DNA from: Bradyrhizobium sp. 138
GTDB taxonomy: Bacteria > Pseudomonadota > Alphaproteobacteria > Rhizobiales > Xanthobacteraceae
DNA length: 64,000 nt
Reading direction: 5' to 3'
Assembly (NCBI RefSeq): GCF_023074075.1
Contig: NZ_JADPKT010000091.1
Location: 62,001 to 126,000 of the forward strand
Part shown: positions 63,278 to 64,000 of the stretch, piece by piece
How the letters are laid out: every line of letters starts with the position of its first letter
Numbering within the stretch: the stretch's first letter is position 1
Notes under the pieces: generated by a model
Databases searched by the model: none
Seen by the model: the letters and a program-made list of their open reading frames with translations, nothing else
What the model was told of the DNA's origin: nothing
Translations under genes and position numbers: made by a program

Positions 63278-64000
63278 ATCGACTGATAAACTGGCGGGGT
63301 GGACGACGCCTCCTCACCATCGTCGATGAGGCCTTGGCCAACGTGGTGAAACACAGTCAGGTCAAGCTCGATGAGCTAAGCCAGGTGATCGGCAACATTC
63401 CGCACGAGATGCGGCTCACTTATCCCACCCAGGTGGAAGCCCTGGAGACCCTACGTGAGGAGATGCTGTTTCACGCCGGGGTGAATGATGGCTTTCGTAT
63501 TGGCACGGCATTAGCGTGGGAGGCCGGTAACAGTCCGGGCGTGGTCGACCTCTCCGACTTGCGCGCTGAAATGCGCAAGCTGCCATACGACCGCATCATT
63601 GGAAGGGACGATGATAAGGAGCGCGACCGAATAGCAAAACGGTATGACAAGACGCTTGCCGCCGCTGAAGATTTGCTCGACCAACACGCGTTTATGGCCT
63701 TGAGGGGAAACGAGCACACCCTGAACTCGTCGGCACTGTCGGTGCCCTTGGAGCTACCTGGGCCCGTGGTGCTCGATGCCACGGCCGGTGTGGACCTGAT
63801 GTACGATTTGATGGAGGACCCGTGCCGACATCATCCCTACCCTCGCGGAGTTCGGGACTATAGCAACCTGACCATCCACGTGGCTCGCACTGAGAGGATC
63901 GGTAAGACTGCGATGGAGGAACTGGCCGCGCCCCGGTTTGCGGCTCTGCAAGAGAACCTTCCTCAGCGCCTTGGCCCCGAAAGACAGGTCCTCTTCGTTG
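63278..64000 (+). CDS. Helicase-like P-loop protein, 5'-truncated, continues past the window
   Basis: An open plus-strand frame runs from the IS3 boundary to the last base without a stop (about 240 codons). It reads GRRLLTIVDEALANVVKHSQ, KLDELSQVIGNIPHEMR, LDATAGVDLMYDLME, DYSNLTIHVARTERIGKTAM and ENLPQRLGPERQVLFV. IVDEA looks like a Walker B/DEAx element and LDATAG a helicase-type motif, as in plasmid- or phage-borne helicase-like proteins; I cannot name the family with certainty. The IS3 element removed the N-terminus with the Walker A site. No start codon is assigned. Confidence 0.65.

Overview
The window looks like part of a rhizobial symbiosis island, most likely from Bradyrhizobium. The evidence is a decayed nifS-nifB-fdxN cluster with a sigma-54 promoter, small conserved proteins familiar from Bradyrhizobium genomes, dctA and alanine dehydrogenase, and a Tn4371/ICEMlSym-type conjugation system. 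The species call is inference from remembered protein families; no search was run.

Layout. 1-9.7 kb is a graveyard. On the minus strand lie nifS (pseudogene), a SIR2-like pseudogene, nifB (internal deletion plus frameshift) and an fdxN reading frame that has lost a cluster cysteine; a groEL fragment, an IS5-type fragment, a chemoreceptor remnant and a gabD fragment follow. 10-14 kb carries an intact alanine dehydrogenase, a broken IS630-type transposase and quorum-sensing traR and traI pseudogenes, with traI internally shuffled. 14-23.6 kb is a complete trb mating-pair operon (trbB-C-D-E-J-K-L-F-G-I plus a DUF2274 gene), all minus strand. 24-33.4 kb is a symbiosis cargo block: dctA, a TlpA-like thioredoxin/helical-repeat gene behind a good sigma-54 promoter, a ribbon-helix-helix/MFS fusion, a nitrilase and a broken SDR. 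34-36.4 kb holds traD-like and traG coupling genes. An IS5-type element with clear ends follows at 37.35-38.86 kb.

39-45 kb is the DNA-processing module, transcribed right to left: excisionase-like HTH, RepA with three downstream iteron-like repeats, DUF2840, TraF peptidase, lytic transglycosylase and the DUF3363 relaxase; parA is missing. 45-47.5 kb matches the excision-control module of ICEMlSymR7A: an fseA-like gene split over two frames (+1 frameshift candidate), a qseM-like DUF2285 antiactivator and a divergent qseC-like HTH regulator, with twin palindromic operators between the last two. 47.5-59.6 kb holds ICE accessory genes (DUF736, a membrane protein, DUF2493, a Toprim primase-like protein, a giant strawberry-notch-type helicase/methylase, a broken ParB-like protein and an ArdC antirestriction protein), several behind a recurrent leader motif with long inverted repeats. 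59.4-64 kb is the edge: two small conserved proteins, a tRNA-like remnant, an IS30-type element nested inside an IS3-type element, and the 5'-truncated start of a helicase-like gene that leaves the window.

Taken together, the transfer machinery (trb, traG, relaxase, TraF) reads open. The activating quorum-sensing pair traR/traI is destroyed, while the restraining qseM/qseC pair and the fseA frameshift gene remain. The element is probably an immobilised ICE, in which selection still keeps a few cargo genes such as dctA, ald and the thioredoxin-like gene.
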